Shown here: one piece after another, positions 5,957 to 7,376 of the stretch
Layout: every line of letters begins with the position of its first letter
How positions within the stretch are numbered: the stretch's first letter is position 1
Source of the DNA: Oscillospiraceae bacterium
Lineage (GTDB): Bacteria; Bacillota; Clostridia; Oscillospirales; Oscillospiraceae
Length of the DNA: 7,376 nt
Reading direction: 5' to 3'
Assembly: GCA_017538775.1 (NCBI GenBank)
Contig: JAFYIF010000091.1
Coordinates: forward strand, 1 to 7,376
The notes under the pieces: model-generated
The model's database searches: none
What the model was told of the DNA's origin: nothing
What the model saw: the letters and a program-made list of their open reading frames with translations, nothing else
Made by a program: the position numbers and the translations under genes

Positions 5957-7376
5957 ATGAATCTGATTTACGGCATCAAAGACAGGCCGAAATTCCCCCA
6001 GCTGGTGCTGTTCGCCATTCAGCAGCTTCTGGCGATCATGGCCGCCACCATCGCCGTCCCCTCTGTGGTCAACTCCGTCACCGGCTCTGAGCTGACCGCT
6101 TCCGCCGCCATCTTCGGCGCGGGCGTCGGCACGATCATCTATCTTCTGTTCACCCGCAGCTCCAGTCCCGTGTTCCTGGGCAGTTCCTTCGCCTTTCTCG
6201 GCTCCATGTTCTCCGCCTTCGCGGGGGCTGCCACGGCGGGTCTGGCGCAGGAAGTCGGCTACTGGGGCTTCATCATCGGCGCGGTCATGGCCGGTCTGGT
6301 CTATGTGGTCATCGCTGTGGTCATCAAGTTCTGCGGCATCCGCTGGATCTACGCCCTGATGCCCCCGGTCATCATCGGGCCCACCGTGGCCATCATCGGT
6401 CTGAGCCTGGCCGGAAACGCGGTCGGCGACCTGATGAGTTCCAGCGTCAGCAAGACCGTTATGGAGTCCGGCGCGGAGCTGATCGACGGGATGCCCACCC
6501 TGGTGGAGAAGGCCGTCAGCGTGTCCGTGGGCTCCCCCTATGTGGCCCTGATCTGCGGATTGTTCACCCTGGCCGTGGTCATGCTCTGCTCCACCTTCGG
6601 CAAGAAGCTGGGGCGGCTGATCCCCTTCATCATCGGCGTCCTGGCCGGTTACGCCCTGGCCAGCGTCTTCGCCCTGATCGGCAACGCCACCGGCAAGGAG
6701 GAGCTGGTCATCATCAACTACGGCGCGTTCCAGAACATCGGCCTGGTGTCCCTGCCCGACTTTGCCTTCCTCAAGGGCGGCAACCCGCTGGACGCCTTCA
6801 ACGGAACCTATCTGCTGACCTTGTTCGTCGCCTATGTCCCTGTGGCCTTCGTGGTCTTCGCGGAGCATCTGGCCGACCATGAGAACCTCAGCACCATCAT
6901 CCACGAGAACCTGCTGGAGACCCCGGGCCTGACCCGGACCCTGCTGGGCGACGGCGTGGGCAGCATGGCCGGCGCTTTCTTCGGCGCCTGCCCCAACACC
7001 ACCTACGGCGAGTCCATCGCCTGCGTCGCCATCACCCGCAACGCCTCCACCGTCAGCATCTGGGGCGCGGCCGTCCTGTGCATCATCGTCAGCTTCATCT
7101 CCCCGCTGATGGCCTTCCTCCAGACCATCCCCAACTGCGTCATGGGCGGCGTCTGCATCGCCCTCTACGGCTTCATCGCCGTCAGCGGCTTTAAGATGCT
7201 CCAGCGCGTCAACCTGAACGAGAACCGCAACCTCTTCGTGGTCTCGGTCATCCTGATCGCCGGCGTCGGCGGAATGAGCGTCAGCTTCGGCAAGGTAACG
7301 ATCACCGAAGTCGCCTGCGCTCTCATCCTCGGCATCGTCACCAACCTGATCCTCGCCAAAAGAGACGAAAAGAAGG
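5957..7376 (+). CDS. uraA: NCS2-family nucleobase permease, probably uracil (3' end beyond window)
   Basis: This integral membrane protein is predicted to import a nucleobase, most likely uracil or possibly xanthine, by proton symport. The frame is open from ATG 5957 to the window edge (473 codons, no stop); the sequence ends in AKRDEKK after the last hydrophobic segment, so little is missing. Compared with E. coli UraA (429 residues) I see LGSSFAF (UraA Phe73 region), FAEHLADH with Glu303 at the place of UraA Glu241, and the NCS2 signature PNTTYGES at 346-353, where Glu352 matches UraA Glu290. The PNTTYGE form favours uracil. PGLTRTLLGDG (about 322-332) and the late VMGGV segment also fit. 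Two differences stand out: TM1 reads AIQQLLAIMAATIAVP, with Gln23 where UraA and XanQ carry His, and Asp307 replaces UraA His245. An extra hydrophilic loop near residues 155-192 helps explain the greater length. It is preceded by its own promoter and is separate from glnS. Confidence 0.9.
   Translation, partial: MNLIYGIKDRPKFPQLVLFAIQQLLAIMAATIAVPSVVNSVTGSELTASAAIFGAGVGTIIYLLFTRSSSPVFLGSSFAFLGSMFSAFAGAATAGLAQEVGYWGFIIGAVMAGLVYVVIAVVIKFCGIRWIYALMPPVIIGPTVAIIGLSLAGNAVGDLMSSSVSKTVMESGAELIDGMPTLVEKAVSVSVGSPYVALICGLFTLAVVMLCSTFGKKLGRLIPFIIGVLAGYALASVFALIGNATGKEELVIINYGAFQNIGLVSLPDFAFLKGGNPLDAFNGTYLLTLFVAYVPVAFVVFAEHLADHENLSTIIHENLLETPGLTRTLLGDGVGSMAGAFFGACPNTTYGESIACVAITRNASTVSIWGAAVLCIIVSFISPLMAFLQTIPNCVMGGVCIALYGFIAVSGFKMLQRVNLNENRNLFVVSVILIAGVGGMSVSFGKVTITEVACALILGIVTNLILAKRDEKK

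Noticed and set aside
5914..6090. A 58-codon plus-strand frame starting at ATG 5914, a possible upstream ORF before the permease
   Set aside because: It has no ribosome binding site, starts inside a GC-rich hairpin and overlaps the permease out of frame. Its product is Arg/His/Pro-rich with no motif.
5903..6904. A 333-codon open frame on the minus strand with Asp/Gly/His/Gln-rich product
   Set aside because: It is the reverse reading of the permease gene, whose forward translation shows membrane segments and NCS2 motifs. The hydrophilic composition comes from reversing hydrophobic codons.

Overview
The window is GC-rich, tightly packed bacterial DNA. It looks like a Gram-positive-type genome of the class Clostridia, possibly a gut Oscillospiraceae-like lineage. 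The clues are three SLH cell-wall anchoring repeats on a secreted protein, purine-rich GGAGG-type ribosome binding sites, sigma-A-like promoters, U-tailed hairpin terminators and strong G/C third-position codon use. The lineage is an inference; there is no rRNA or other marker here to confirm it.

Layout: (1) positions 1-1193 hold the 3' part of valS (valyl-tRNA synthetase, + strand), followed by a strong terminator at 1202-1248. (2) Positions 1249-3350 hold a single gene with its own likely promoter and leader hairpin. It encodes a secreted protein with an acidic Trp-rich N-terminus, a transglutaminase-like catalytic domain and three C-terminal SLH repeats. (3) A perfect 26-nt palindrome with a U-run separates this gene from a convergent small lipoprotein gene (3461-3856, - strand). 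(4) The 214-nt gap at 3857-4070 carries two good back-to-back promoters, one for the lipoprotein and one for glnS. (5) Positions 4071-5744 encode a full-length glutaminyl-tRNA synthetase with its own terminator. (6) Positions 5957-7376 encode an NCS2/UraA-type nucleobase permease. It is almost complete but runs off the window end without a stop, and it has a likely promoter and a structured leader.

Each complete gene has its own promoter, and three terminator hairpins separate them, so the window reads as separate transcription units and not as one operon. Two genes charge tRNAs, two encode predicted exported envelope proteins and one imports nucleobases. I see no evidence that they form one system, and no mobile element, CRISPR array, tRNA or rRNA gene, riboswitch or defence locus. 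The points most worth a second look are the transglutaminase-SLH protein, the presence of GlnRS in a Gram-positive-like genome, the His-to-Gln change in the permease's first transmembrane segment, and dyads and leader hairpins around the promoters.
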